Shown here: in pieces, positions 1 through 7,347 of the stretch
Layout: each line of letters begins with the position of its first letter
Position numbering within the stretch: the stretch's first letter is position 1
NCBI RefSeq assembly: GCF_008638365.1
Contig: NZ_ML703341.1
Coordinates: forward strand, 54,042-91,627
Direction: 5' to 3'
DNA length: 37,586 nt
From: Nocardiopsis quinghaiensis
Lineage (GTDB): Bacteria > Actinomycetota > Actinomycetes > Streptosporangiales > Streptosporangiaceae
Notes under the pieces: model-generated
What the model saw: the letters and a program-made list of their open reading frames with translations, nothing else
The model's database searches: none
Told to the model about the DNA's origin: nothing
Position numbers and translations under genes: made by a program

Positions 1-120
1 CCCCCCGGCCCCGGGGGGGGGGGGCGCCCGCCCCGGGGGGCGCGCGCCCCCGCCGGGGGCGCCCCCCGGGCCGGGGGGCCCGCCACGGGGTGGGTTTCCC
101 CGCCCCGGGAACCGTTTCCT
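1..120. other. G/C homopolymer-rich left end, no gene
   Basis: This stretch is almost pure G and C with runs of up to a dozen identical bases and no credible coding frame. Such sequence is typical of an assembly edge in a very high-GC genome, so base accuracy here is doubtful. I assign no function. Confidence 0.5.
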
Positions 121-420
121 CGGACGGAGTGTGGGCAGGAGCTTGAGGAGAGGATGCACAGTCCGCACCTGCTTTTTACCGGACGATCCGAAAATCGGTC
201 CGTACAGTGGGAACACCTCACTCATACGAAGCGTTCTCTCAGATGAAGCGCCCAGGACCAAACCCCGACGACCCCGATCGAAGGCCTGAGAGGCGCTCAC
301 CACAATCCATGCGCGGATGCACGCGCTCGTGTTGGTAATGGGGGTTTCCAACACGTATCCATACGCTGCATCCGCCTTCCCAGCGGCCAGACCGCACTCA
401 GTGCACACTGGCCGCGCCCG
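121..420. other. Intergenic region without a convincing gene
   Basis: Less GC-rich than its surroundings, with no coding frame that looks like a protein family. A 30-codon ORF at 154-246 follows a purine-rich GAGGAGAGG but has no other support. An 8-bp perfect inverted repeat (CGTGTTGG at 328-335, CCAACACG at 348-355, 12-nt spacer) may be an operator for a gene beyond the left edge. Nothing else is recognisable. Confidence 0.4.
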
Positions 421-494
421 CTGTGGCCCGCGTTGGGGGACGTGGGCCACAGCCATGTCCGGGGGCGCGCGGCCAAGGCCGCGCGCCCCCGGAC
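421..494 (-). terminator. Two hairpins ending the dioxygenase operon
   Basis: A perfect 18-bp stem (457-474 with 477-494, nominal AA loop) lies 34 bp downstream of the dioxygenase stop codon. A second hairpin follows, with the 9-bp stem CTGTGGCCC (421-429) and GGGCCACAG (444-452). No long T-run is present, as is common for actinomycete terminators. The position fits termination of the minus-strand operon; the second hairpin could serve a gene left of the window. Confidence 0.7.
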
Positions 495-527
495 GCTTCT
501 CCTTCGGGCACCTCCCGGCTGCGCGCG

Positions 528-1388
528 TCAGTCGCGGCGGTCCAGCACGAAGTCGTACTCGGCGCGCAGATAGGGGCGATCGCACGCGCTCCCGTCCGGT
601 GCCGGTCCCGCGGGGTGCTCCGTGAAGGAGACGACCAGGGCGTCCTTGGTCCCGAAGACCACGTCCGTGGCGAGGAAGTCCGCCCCCTCTCGGAACAGGT
701 GGGTGATGAGTCGGGCGTGGCCGGGCTCGTCGATCAGGAAGTGGATGTGCGCGGGGCGGTACGGGCTGATGTCGGTGCGCCCGACCAGGTCGCCGACCGG
801 ACCGTCCAGGGGGATGGTGTAGCCGAGCGGCGCGATGGTGCGCAGGCAGTAGGTGCCGTCCTCGCGTGTGCGGTACTTGGCGCGCAGCCGCGCCTCGTCC
901 ACCTCCAACTGCGCCTCGTAGGCACCCTCGGCGTCGGCCTGCCACACGTCCAGGACCGCCCCGGCCACGGGCACGCCGTCAGTGTCGGTGACGCGGCCGG
1001 TGACGTACAGGGGCGTGCCCTCGATCCCCTCGGACATGTCGTGGCCGAACCCGGCCTCCGGTGAGCCGTCGATGTGGAAGGGGCCCAGCACGGTCGCCGG
1101 GGTGGCGTCCCCGGAGAAGCGGTTGTTGAGCTGCACCACCAGTGTGCTCAGCCCGAGCACGTCCGAGGCCAGGATGAACTCCTGGCGCTTGTCGTCGCAG
1201 GCCTGCCCGGTGGCGGTCAGCCACTCGACCGCGGCCGCCCACTCGTCCTCGGTCAGTTCGACCTCACGGGCGAAGGCGTGCAGGTGGCGCACCAGCGCGG
1301 TCATCAGCCGGGCGGTGCGGGGGTCGTGGGCGCTTCCCCAGCGCTCGACGGCCAGGTCGGTCAGGTTCTCCTCGGTCACGAACGCCAT
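528..1388 (-). CDS. Intradiol ring-cleavage dioxygenase (hydroxyquinol/catechol 1,2-dioxygenase type)
   Basis: A 286-residue non-haem Fe(III) dioxygenase expected to open a 1,2-dihydroxylated aromatic ring between the hydroxyls, giving a muconate- or maleylacetate-type acid. Residues 1-100 match the helical N-terminal dimerisation domain of catechol/hydroxyquinol dioxygenases. Residues 100-260 form the beta-sandwich. The four expected iron ligands are Tyr157 (EGAYEA), Tyr190 (PLGYTIP), His214 and His216 (RPAHIHF). The RPAHIHF form and the length suit hydroxyquinol or chlorocatechol enzymes more than PcaGH, but the substrate cannot be fixed from sequence. The ATG at 1388 follows GGAGGA; the longer upstream frame is overlap with the neighbouring gene. 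It is the last gene of a three-gene operon, 20 bp after the lyase-like gene, which suggests the ring-cleavage product enters a CoA-dependent route. Confidence 0.88.
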   Translation of the reverse strand: MAFVTEENLTDLAVERWGSAHDPRTARLMTALVRHLHAFAREVELTEDEWAAAVEWLTATGQACDDKRQEFILASDVLGLSTLVVQLNNRFSGDATPATVLGPFHIDGSPEAGFGHDMSEGIEGTPLYVTGRVTDTDGVPVAGAVLDVWQADAEGAYEAQLEVDEARLRAKYRTREDGTYCLRTIAPLGYTIPLDGPVGDLVGRTDISPYRPAHIHFLIDEPGHARLITHLFREGADFLATDVVFGTKDALVVSFTEHPAGPAPDGSACDRPYLRAEYDFVLDRRD

Positions 1389-1408
1389 GGGAATCGTCCT
1401 CCAGCGGT

Positions 1409-2272
1409 TCAGGGGGTCAGTGGATCGGGTGTGTAGGGGGTGGGGTCGACGGGCCGGTTGTTGAGGTCCACCGACAGGAAGACGTCGTTGGCGACGGGCT
1501 CGCGCAGCTCCTCGGCGAGTTGGCCGACCAGCCCCGCGGTACGGGCCAGAAGGGCGAAGCCGCGCAGGAGTTCGATGGGCAGCCCCAGGTCGGCCAGGGC
1601 CGCGCCGCACACTCCGGCGCCGTTGAGCGGCAGCCTCTTGCCGAGGACCTCGGGGTGGACGCGTCCGATCGCCTCGAAGAGGGACAGGTGCGGGCCGAAC
1701 AGGTCCTCCTCGCGGGCGATGCGCATGAGCGCGGGGGTACGCGGATCACCCTGCTTGTGCACGTGGTGGCCGAGGCCGGGCACGAAGCGGCCCGCCTCGC
1801 GCTCTGCCCGGACCGTGCGCAGCGCGACCCCGTCCCAGGAGGCGTCGTCGCCGGGCAGGTCGCCGTCCAGGGAGCGCAGCACCCCGTGCAGGAAGCGTCC
1901 GGTGTCCTCGGTGACGCCCAGGAAGCGCGACCCCCCGCCGAGCAGGCCCGCGGCCAGCGCGCCCTGGATCGAGTCCGGCGCGGACAGGTAGGTCAGGCGC
2001 GTCACGATGGCGGTGGGGGTGAACCCGTGGTCGGCCAGCGCGGCGAGCACGGCCTCGAAGACACGGGTCTCGCCGCGGCCGGGGCGGCGCTGGGTGGCCA
2101 GCCAGAAGGCGAGTTCCCCGAATCCCACCTTGCCCATGACGTCCTCGGCCAGGTCCTGGCCCAGCAGGGTGATGGCGGTGGGGCTGGAGGCTCCCAGGGC
2201 GGTGGGGTAACCGGTGCCGTGCGGGTCCGTCTCCGCACCGGAGTCCTCGGGCTGTCCGCGGTGCTCGCTCAT
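1409..2272 (-). CDS. Citryl-CoA lyase / citrate synthase-family protein
   Basis: A 287-residue protein of the citrate synthase superfamily, resembling the stand-alone citryl-CoA lyase branch, which cleaves 3-hydroxy-3-carboxyacyl-CoA esters into acetyl-CoA and a 2-oxo acid. Recognisable pieces are the GLGHHVHKQGDPRTPAL segment, corresponding to the GxGH...DPR region of citrate synthase, and the C-terminal segment with NGAGVCGAALADLGLP and LLARTAGLVGQLAEE. The usual acidic residue of the NVDG-like motif appears to be Ala here, which raises doubt about standard chemistry. The ATG overlaps the CoA-transferase stop codon (ATGA), so translation is probably coupled. Together with that enzyme it could activate and then split the ring-cleavage product. 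The family call is good; the reaction is inferred. Confidence 0.78.
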   Translation of the reverse strand: MSEHRGQPEDSGAETDPHGTGYPTALGASSPTAITLLGQDLAEDVMGKVGFGELAFWLATQRRPGRGETRVFEAVLAALADHGFTPTAIVTRLTYLSAPDSIQGALAAGLLGGGSRFLGVTEDTGRFLHGVLRSLDGDLPGDDASWDGVALRTVRAEREAGRFVPGLGHHVHKQGDPRTPALMRIAREEDLFGPHLSLFEAIGRVHPEVLGKRLPLNGAGVCGAALADLGLPIELLRGFALLARTAGLVGQLAEELREPVANDVFLSVDLNNRPVDPTPYTPDPLTP

Positions 2273-3483
2273 GCTCGGTCCTCTCGCTGTTCGGGCCCGG
2301 CCAGCCACGCGCGCAGGTCCGCGCCGTGCTCGTCCAGGTCGGGCGGGGGAAGCCGGTAGGAGGCGGGGGTGGCGGAGAAGCGGATCGGGTTGCGTGTGGT
2401 GGGGACCGCGCGCTCCCCCTCGCCGACCTCCACCACCGGGTCCAGATCGAAGCGCTCGGCCATGGCGAACCCGCCGTCGATGGTCTGGATCGGCCCGCAG
2501 GGCACTCCTGCGGCCACGAGCAGGTCGAACCACTCCAGCGCGCCCCGCCGGGCCAGCCGCCCGACCAGGATCGGGCGCAGTTCGGCGCGGTTGGCGGTGC
2601 GGGCGGCGTTCGTGGCGAAGCGCTCGTCGTCGGCGGCCTCGGCGACGCCCAGCACCTCGCACAGGGACCGGAACTGGCGGTCGTTGGCCGCGGTGACGAT
2701 GAGGTCGTCGTCAGCGGTCGGCAGGGGTTCGTAGGGGAACACGCTGGGGTGGGCGTTGCCCATGCGCAGCGGCACGGTTCCGCCCGCCACGTAGGCGGAG
2801 CTGTGGTTGACCAGTCCGGTCAGCGCCGAGGACAGCAGGTTGACCTCGACCCGCTGGCCCTCGCCCGTGGCGTCGCGGTGGCGCAGCGCGGCGAGGATGC
2901 CGATGGCCGCGTGGTTGCCCGCCATGACGTCGAACACCGAGATACCCGCGCGGTAGGGCGGTCCGTCCGGGTCCCCGGTCAGGCTCATGAGCCCGGAGAC
3001 CGCCTGCACCATGAGGTCGTAGCCGGGGACGTCGCGGCCCGCACCGGTGCCGAAACCGGTGATGGAGCAGTAGACCACGCCGGCGTTGGCGACCCGGACG
3101 CTGTCGTGGTCCAACCCGAAGCGCGCCAGCCCGCCGGGGCGGAAGTTCTCGATCACCACGTCGGCGCGGCGGGCGAGTTCGCGGGCGGCCTCCGCGTCCT
3201 CCTCCCGGCGCAGGTCCAGGGCGACGGAGCGCTTGTTGCGGTTCACACCCAGGTAGTAGGTGGACACGTCGCCGCGCACGGGCGGTTTCCACGAGCGCGT
3301 GTCGTCCCCCGTGGGGCTCTCCACCTTGACCACCTCGGCGCCCAGGTCGGCCAGCAGCATGGTGGCGTAGGGCCCGGCCAGGATCCGGGAGAAGTCCGCC
3401 ACCAACAGCCCGGCCAGCGGCCCGGTCGGAGCAGCGGTGTTCCCGCCCGTGGCCCCGGCCCGTGCGTGTGGGTCCCCCAGCAT
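2269..3483 (-). CDS. Class III (CaiB/BaiF, formyl-CoA transferase-like) CoA-transferase
   Basis: A 404-residue class III CoA-transferase that moves CoA between carboxylic acids. Family hallmarks are the N-terminal LVADFSRILAGPYATMLLADLGAEVVKVE segment, the RNKRSVALDL motif (residues 82-91), and PGYDL with Asp156 as the probable nucleophile, followed by SGLMSLTGDPDGPPYR. Length is normal for the family. The ATG follows AGAGGTGAGG at good spacing. It is the promoter-proximal gene of the operon with the lyase-like protein and the dioxygenase, so it probably activates an acid for the lyase. The acid and the CoA donor cannot be read from sequence. Transcription begins just upstream, where a CGGAC/GTCCG palindrome fills the promoter spacer. 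Confidence 0.88.
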   Translation of the reverse strand: MLGDPHARAGATGGNTAAPTGPLAGLLVADFSRILAGPYATMLLADLGAEVVKVESPTGDDTRSWKPPVRGDVSTYYLGVNRNKRSVALDLRREEDAEAARELARRADVVIENFRPGGLARFGLDHDSVRVANAGVVYCSITGFGTGAGRDVPGYDLMVQAVSGLMSLTGDPDGPPYRAGISVFDVMAGNHAAIGILAALRHRDATGEGQRVEVNLLSSALTGLVNHSSAYVAGGTVPLRMGNAHPSVFPYEPLPTADDDLIVTAANDRQFRSLCEVLGVAEAADDERFATNAARTANRAELRPILVGRLARRGALEWFDLLVAAGVPCGPIQTIDGGFAMAERFDLDPVVEVGEGERAVPTTRNPIRFSATPASYRLPPPDLDEHGADLRAWLAGPEQREDRA

Positions 3484-3498
3484 GCCTCACCTCTTCAA

Positions 3499-3532
3499 TG
3501 TCCGTATAGCGGACATACGTCCGCTGAGGCAA
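3499..3532 (-). promoter_or_regulatory. Promoter and operator of the CoA-transferase operon
   Basis: Reading the minus strand, TTGCCT (3532-3527) and TATACG (3508-3503) are separated by 18 bp. The spacer holds the perfect inverted repeat AGCGGACATACGTCCGCT (3508-3525; 7-bp arms, 4-bp spacer). An overlapping TGTCCG/CGGACA pair lies at 3499-3515. An operator inside a promoter spacer is the classic position for repression. The adjacent IclR protein is the obvious candidate to bind it. Confidence 0.7.
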
Positions 3533-3684
3533 TCCTGTACCCGCCCCTTCCCCGCGTCAACCCCCGCGAACAGGCCAGTCGGCCCTCCCGGGCAAGTACC
3601 CCGGAGCCGAAACCAGGATCCTCCACTCCCTCCCTTGACAGGGACGACGGCCTCCCCAAAGGTAGAGTCCGTCATCGCGACCAC

Positions 3685-3708
3685 GTAGCGGACCATCGTC
3701 CGTATAAG
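3685..3708 (+). promoter_or_regulatory. Promoter and operator of the amidohydrolase gene
   Basis: CGGACCATCGTCCG (3689-3702) is a second copy of the palindrome in front of the CoA-transferase. It sits directly against a TATAAG -10-like element (3703-3708); the -35 is weak. A perfect TTGACA at 3635-3640 could be an extra promoter element, but the spacing to any -10 is poor. The rest of the 3484-3759 intergenic region shows nothing else. Confidence 0.6.
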
Positions 3709-3759
3709 GACGAACAGCGCGAGAACCGGTCAGCGAGGCGCTCACGACGAGGAGCCCCC

Positions 3760-5202
3760 TTGAACAAGCACAGCGATTTCGCCCCGGGCCGCCCGGTGGT
3801 CCTGCGCGGCGGCACGGTGCTGCCCATGGACGACGCGCGTACCGTCCTGAACGACACCGACGTCCTGGTCGTCGGCGACCGCGTGGCCGCCGTGGGCCGG
3901 GACCTCGCGGTCCCCGAGGGCACCGCCGAGATCGACGCGGCCGGCGGCCTGGTCATGCCCGGCATGATCGACACCCACCGGCACATGTGGCAGACCGCCA
4001 TGCGCGGCTACGGCGCGGACTGGACCCTGACCCAGTACTTCGTCTGGTACTACCTGGAGCACGGCAAGCACTTCCGCCCCGCCGACGTGCACTCGGGCAA
4101 CACGCTCGCCGCCGTCGAGGCACTCGACGCCGGGGTCACCACCGTCGTGGACTGGTCGCACGGCCTGCAGACCCCCGAGCACGCCGACGCGGCCGCGGAC
4201 GCGCTGCGCTCGGTGCCCGGACGCCACGTCCTGGCCTACGGCAACATCCAGCGGGCACCCGCCGAATGGGCCACCGCGCCGGAGTTCCGCTCCTTCGTCG
4301 AGCGCCACCGGGGAGGGGACCTGCTCGACGTGCAGATCGCCTTCGACGTCACCGGCGACCCGGAGTTCCCCGAGAAGCCCGCCTTCGAGGCCGCCCGTGA
4401 CCTGGGGCTGGCCGTCACCACCCACGCCGGGGTGTGGGGCGCCACCGGCGACGACGGCATCCGGCTCATGTACGAGCACGGGTTCATGGGGCCGGAGACG
4501 GTGTACGTGCACGCCGCCTCCCTGTCACAGGACTCCTACCAGCGCATCGCCGCCACCGGCGGTTCGGTGTCGGTGTCCACCGAGAGCGAGCAGAGCGCCG
4601 GGCAGGGCTACCCGCCCACCTGGACGATCCGCGAACACGGCATCCCGGTGTCGCTGTCGATGGACAGCAGCGTGTGGTGGAGCGGCGACCTGTTCAGCGC
4701 CATGCGCACCACCCTGGGCGCCGACCGCTGCCGCGAGCACATGGAGGCCCAGCGGAACGGGGACACCGTCACCCACTCCGCCCTGCGCGCCGACCAGGTG
4801 GTGGGGTGGGCCACCCGGGGCGGGGCCGCCGCGCTGGACCGCGACGACCTGGGCCGCGTCGCCCCCGGGTGCAAGGCCGACCTGGTGCTGATCCGCAACG
4901 ACGCCTCACCCGTGTCGTTCCCCGTGCTCAACCCCTACGGCCACGTGGCCTTCCAGGCCCAGCGCGGCGACGTGCACACCGTCCTGGTCGACGGCCGGGT
5001 GGTCAAACACGAGCACCGGCTGGTCGACGTGGACCTGGCGTCCGTGCGACGGAACGTGGAGGCCACCGTCGAGCACCTGCGAACGGCCGTCGGCGAGCGG
5101 GAGTGGGCCGCGGGGATGAACCCCGACATCCCCGAGTCGAAGGTCCTCGACAACCCCTACACCTACACCGACTACCGCGACGCGGGCACCCATGGCCGCT
5201 GA
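3760..5202 (+). CDS. Amidohydrolase-superfamily deaminase/hydrolase
   Basis: A 480-residue metal-dependent hydrolase of the TRZ/ATZ, cytosine deaminase-like branch, acting on C-N (sometimes C-Cl) bonds of ring compounds. Expected metal and catalytic residues are His73 and His75 (DTHRH), His222 (TTHAG), His251 (YVHAAS) and Asp302 (SMDSS). The N-terminal beta-sandwich strand (LRGGTVLPMDD) and C-terminal VLVDGRVVKHEHRLV strand are typical. The TTG start at 3760 is chosen because GAGGAG lies 5 nt upstream and the homologous N-terminus begins there; the much longer open frame upstream is antisense to the CoA-transferase. It is transcribed divergently from the dioxygenase operon and shares its operator type. 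It may therefore supply the ring substrate, for example by removing an amino group; that link is inference. Confidence 0.85.
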   Translation: MNKHSDFAPGRPVVLRGGTVLPMDDARTVLNDTDVLVVGDRVAAVGRDLAVPEGTAEIDAAGGLVMPGMIDTHRHMWQTAMRGYGADWTLTQYFVWYYLEHGKHFRPADVHSGNTLAAVEALDAGVTTVVDWSHGLQTPEHADAAADALRSVPGRHVLAYGNIQRAPAEWATAPEFRSFVERHRGGDLLDVQIAFDVTGDPEFPEKPAFEAARDLGLAVTTHAGVWGATGDDGIRLMYEHGFMGPETVYVHAASLSQDSYQRIAATGGSVSVSTESEQSAGQGYPPTWTIREHGIPVSLSMDSSVWWSGDLFSAMRTTLGADRCREHMEAQRNGDTVTHSALRADQVVGWATRGGAAALDRDDLGRVAPGCKADLVLIRNDASPVSFPVLNPYGHVAFQAQRGDVHTVLVDGRVVKHEHRLVDVDLASVRRNVEATVEHLRTAVGEREWAAGMNPDIPESKVLDNPYTYTDYRDAGTHGR

Positions 5203-5220
5203 ACGCCGGTGTCGGGCTGT

Positions 5221-5249
5221 CCGCTGTCCGGACACACGCCGGATATGCT
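5221..5249 (+). promoter_or_regulatory. IclR gene promoter with TGTCCGGACA palindrome
   Basis: A perfect 10-bp palindrome (5225-5234) made of the same TGTCCG/CGGACA half-sites as the upstream operators lies just before a TATGCT -10-like element (5244-5249). This suggests autoregulation by the IclR protein. Confidence 0.55.
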
Positions 5250-5279
5250 GACGCTTCCACGACACCGACGGGGGTGACC

Positions 5280-6083
5280 ATGCCACGCGAGGGCGCCGGA
5301 CCCGACTTCATCGAGGCGCTGGCCCGGGGGTTGGACGTGATCCGGGCCTTCCAGCCACACCAGCCGACGATGACCCTGGCCGAGGTGGCCAAGGCCACCG
5401 GGCTGGCCCGGCCCACCGCACGGCGGATCCTGATCACCCTGCGGGAGATGGGCTATGTGCGCTCGGGCAGGGCGGGCTACTCCCTGACCCCGCGCGTGCT
5501 GGAGCTGGGCGTGGCCTACGTGCGCTCGACCGGCCTCTGGGACTTGGCCCGCCCCCACCTGGAGGAGCTGTCCGAGCGCACCGGCGAGTCGTGCTCCGTC
5601 GCCCAGCTCGACGGGTCGGACATCGTCTACGTCGCCCGTGTCGCGGTGCCCAAGATCGTGACGCTGGACGTGCAGATCGGCACCCGCTTCCCCGCGCTGC
5701 AGACCTCGCTGGGCAAGGTCCTGCTGGCCGCCCTGGAGAGCGAGGACGTCGACCGCGTGCTGGCCGAACCCAGCAGGTCGGGACTCGTGCCGCTGTGGCG
5801 GCCCGACTGCGGGGAGCGCGACGCCGTCCTGCGCGAGGTCCGCGCCCGGGGATGGGCGCTGACCGACGAGCACCTGGCCCGGGGCATCCGCTCGGTCGCC
5901 GCACCGCTGCGGGACGGACGGGGCCGGGTGTTCGCCGCGATCAACGTCAACACCCACGCCGCCGAGACACCGCTGGAACACCTCACCCACCACCACCTGC
6001 CCCTGCTGCTGCACGCGGCGGGCGAGATCGGCGCCGACGTCGCACGCCTGGAGTCCGTCCCGCAGGTGACCCGCATCCCCTAG
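5280..6083 (+). CDS. IclR-family transcriptional regulator
   Basis: A 267-residue regulator with the N-terminal winged helix-turn-helix of the IclR family (about residues 10-75: ARGLDVIRAF, LAEVAKATGLARPTARRIL, LREMGYV). The C-terminal effector domain follows (about 85-255: GESCSVAQLDGSDIVYVARV, LGKVLLAAL, VAAPLRDGRGRVFAAINV). The opening most resembles the PcaR/PobR/CatR-type subgroup that controls aromatic catabolism. The ATG at 5280 follows GGGGGTGA. It lies 77 bp behind the amidohydrolase gene. Matching palindromes before this gene, the amidohydrolase gene and the CoA-transferase operon make it the likely local regulator, responding to a pathway intermediate. The LacI gene starts 15 bp downstream, so the two may share a transcript. 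Confidence 0.9.
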   Translation: MPREGAGPDFIEALARGLDVIRAFQPHQPTMTLAEVAKATGLARPTARRILITLREMGYVRSGRAGYSLTPRVLELGVAYVRSTGLWDLARPHLEELSERTGESCSVAQLDGSDIVYVARVAVPKIVTLDVQIGTRFPALQTSLGKVLLAALESEDVDRVLAEPSRSGLVPLWRPDCGERDAVLREVRARGWALTDEHLARGIRSVAAPLRDGRGRVFAAINVNTHAAETPLEHLTHHHLPLLLHAAGEIGADVARLESVPQVTRIP

Positions 6084-6098
6084 GACAGGGAGGACGCG

Positions 6099-7124
6099 AT
6101 GTCCGAGAGCGAGTCGGGCGCCCGGTCCGCACGGCACCCGACGATGGCCGACGTGGCCGCGCACGTGGGGGTCTCCCGCCAGCTCGTCTCACTGGTGCTG
6201 GGCGAGCGCCCCGGTCCGAGCGCGCGGACCCGCGAACGGGTCCTGCGGGCCGCCGAGGAACTCGGCTACCAGGCGGACACGGCCGCGCGGCTGCTGCGCC
6301 GGGCGCGCAGCAGGCAGGTGGGCGTGCTCTTCGGCATGGGGTACCCCATGGACGCCCACCTGGTCGAGGCGCTCTATCCGGCCACCGCCGACCTGGGGTA
6401 CGGCGTGGTGCTGAGCGCGATGGCCAGCACCCGCAGCGAACGCGAGGCGATCGGCGAGCTGATGGGGCTGCGCTGCGAGGCGCTGCTCCTGATCGGCCTG
6501 TCCGCCGAGGCGCCCGCGGACCTGGCCCGGGTGGCCGAGCGGATCCCCGTGGTGGAGATCGGCCAGCGCACCGGCGCGGAGGGCACCGACAGTGTGCGCA
6601 CCGACGACGCCGACGGTGTCCGCCAGGCCGTCGAGCACCTGACCGGGCTGGGGCACCGCGCGATCGCCCACGTCGACGGGGGCGGCCTTCCGGGCGCCGA
6701 GCAGCGCGCGCGGGGCTACACCGAGGCGATGCGCGAGCACGGCCTGGGCGACCGGGTCGAGGTCCTGCCCGGCGACTACTCCGAGGAGGCGGGTGCGCGG
6801 GCGGCCCGACGCCTCCTGGCCCGGGAATCCCTGCCCACCGCCGTGGTCGCGGCCAACGACCTGTGCGCGTTCGGGCTGCTGGCGACCCTGGTCCGCGCCG
6901 GGGTGAGCGTGCCCGGGGACGTGTCGGTGGTGGGATACGACGACAGCCGGACCGCGCAGCTGTCCTTCCTGCGGCTGACGTCGGTGCGCCAGGACGCCGA
7001 GCACATGGCGCGGCTGGCGGTACGCGCGGCGGCCGAGCGGCTCGACGGGGGCCGTACCCGTAGCCGCCACCTGCTGCTGGAGCCCTCCCTCACGGTACGG
7101 GACAGCACCGCTCCCCCGCGCTGA
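6099..7124 (+). CDS. LacI-family transcriptional regulator
   Basis: A 341-residue LacI/GalR protein. The helix-turn-helix with hinge occupies about residues 14-68 (TMADVAAHVGVSRQLVSLVLGERPGPSARTRERVL...ELGY). A periplasmic-binding-protein-like domain follows, with the family landmarks GHRAIAHVDGG, RGYTEAM, VVAANDLCAFGLLATL and SVVGYDDS. The ATG follows AGGGAGGACG. It sits 15 bp after the iclR gene and upstream of an MFS exporter whose promoter carries a perfect 14-bp palindrome with a central CG, the usual shape of a LacI-family site. It probably represses the exporter. The ligand is not predictable. Confidence 0.92.
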   Translation: MSESESGARSARHPTMADVAAHVGVSRQLVSLVLGERPGPSARTRERVLRAAEELGYQADTAARLLRRARSRQVGVLFGMGYPMDAHLVEALYPATADLGYGVVLSAMASTRSEREAIGELMGLRCEALLLIGLSAEAPADLARVAERIPVVEIGQRTGAEGTDSVRTDDADGVRQAVEHLTGLGHRAIAHVDGGGLPGAEQRARGYTEAMREHGLGDRVEVLPGDYSEEAGARAARRLLARESLPTAVVAANDLCAFGLLATLVRAGVSVPGDVSVVGYDDSRTAQLSFLRLTSVRQDAEHMARLAVRAAAERLDGGRTRSRHLLLEPSLTVRDSTAPPR

Positions 7125-7190
7125 GGGGCCGGCACCGCTGGAACCGCCGGCGCCGGTCACATCAGGGAGGCAGATCACACGGCGGAACGG

Positions 7191-7237
7191 TTGGATTCGT
7201 GCCGGAGGGGGCCGACACTGGAGTTAGCACGTGCTAA
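7191..7237 (+). promoter_or_regulatory. MFS promoter with LacI-type operator TTAGCACGTGCTAA
   Basis: The palindrome TTAGCACGTGCTAA (7224-7237) is perfect. TTGGAT (7191-7196) and GACACT (7214-7219), 17 bp apart, form a plausible promoter whose start point would fall inside the operator. The upstream LacI protein is the natural binder. The leader to the MFS start is then about 120 nt, with no other recognisable element. Confidence 0.7.
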
Positions 7238-7347
7238 ATCACCCTCCGCTGTCGTCCGGCATCCCATGGACCGGACACCCCGGGCAGCCGACCCGCTCAC
7301 GGCGCCCGGCACCCGCGCCCCCGGCCCATCTCCGAAGGGGACCCGCC

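Noticed and set aside
154..246. 30-codon ORF after GAGGAGAGG
   Set aside because: No family resemblance, no promoter, no downstream gene on that strand, and it lies near a low-quality end.
3635..3668. TTGACA as the main amidohydrolase promoter
   Set aside because: No acceptable -10 at 16-19 bp; TAGAGT is 22 bp away. The operator-adjacent TATAAG is the better candidate.
2326..3759. Long N-terminal extension of the amidohydrolase frame
   Set aside because: It is antisense to the CoA-transferase gene, resembles no protein, and the TTG at 3760 has a good ribosome site where the family N-terminus begins.
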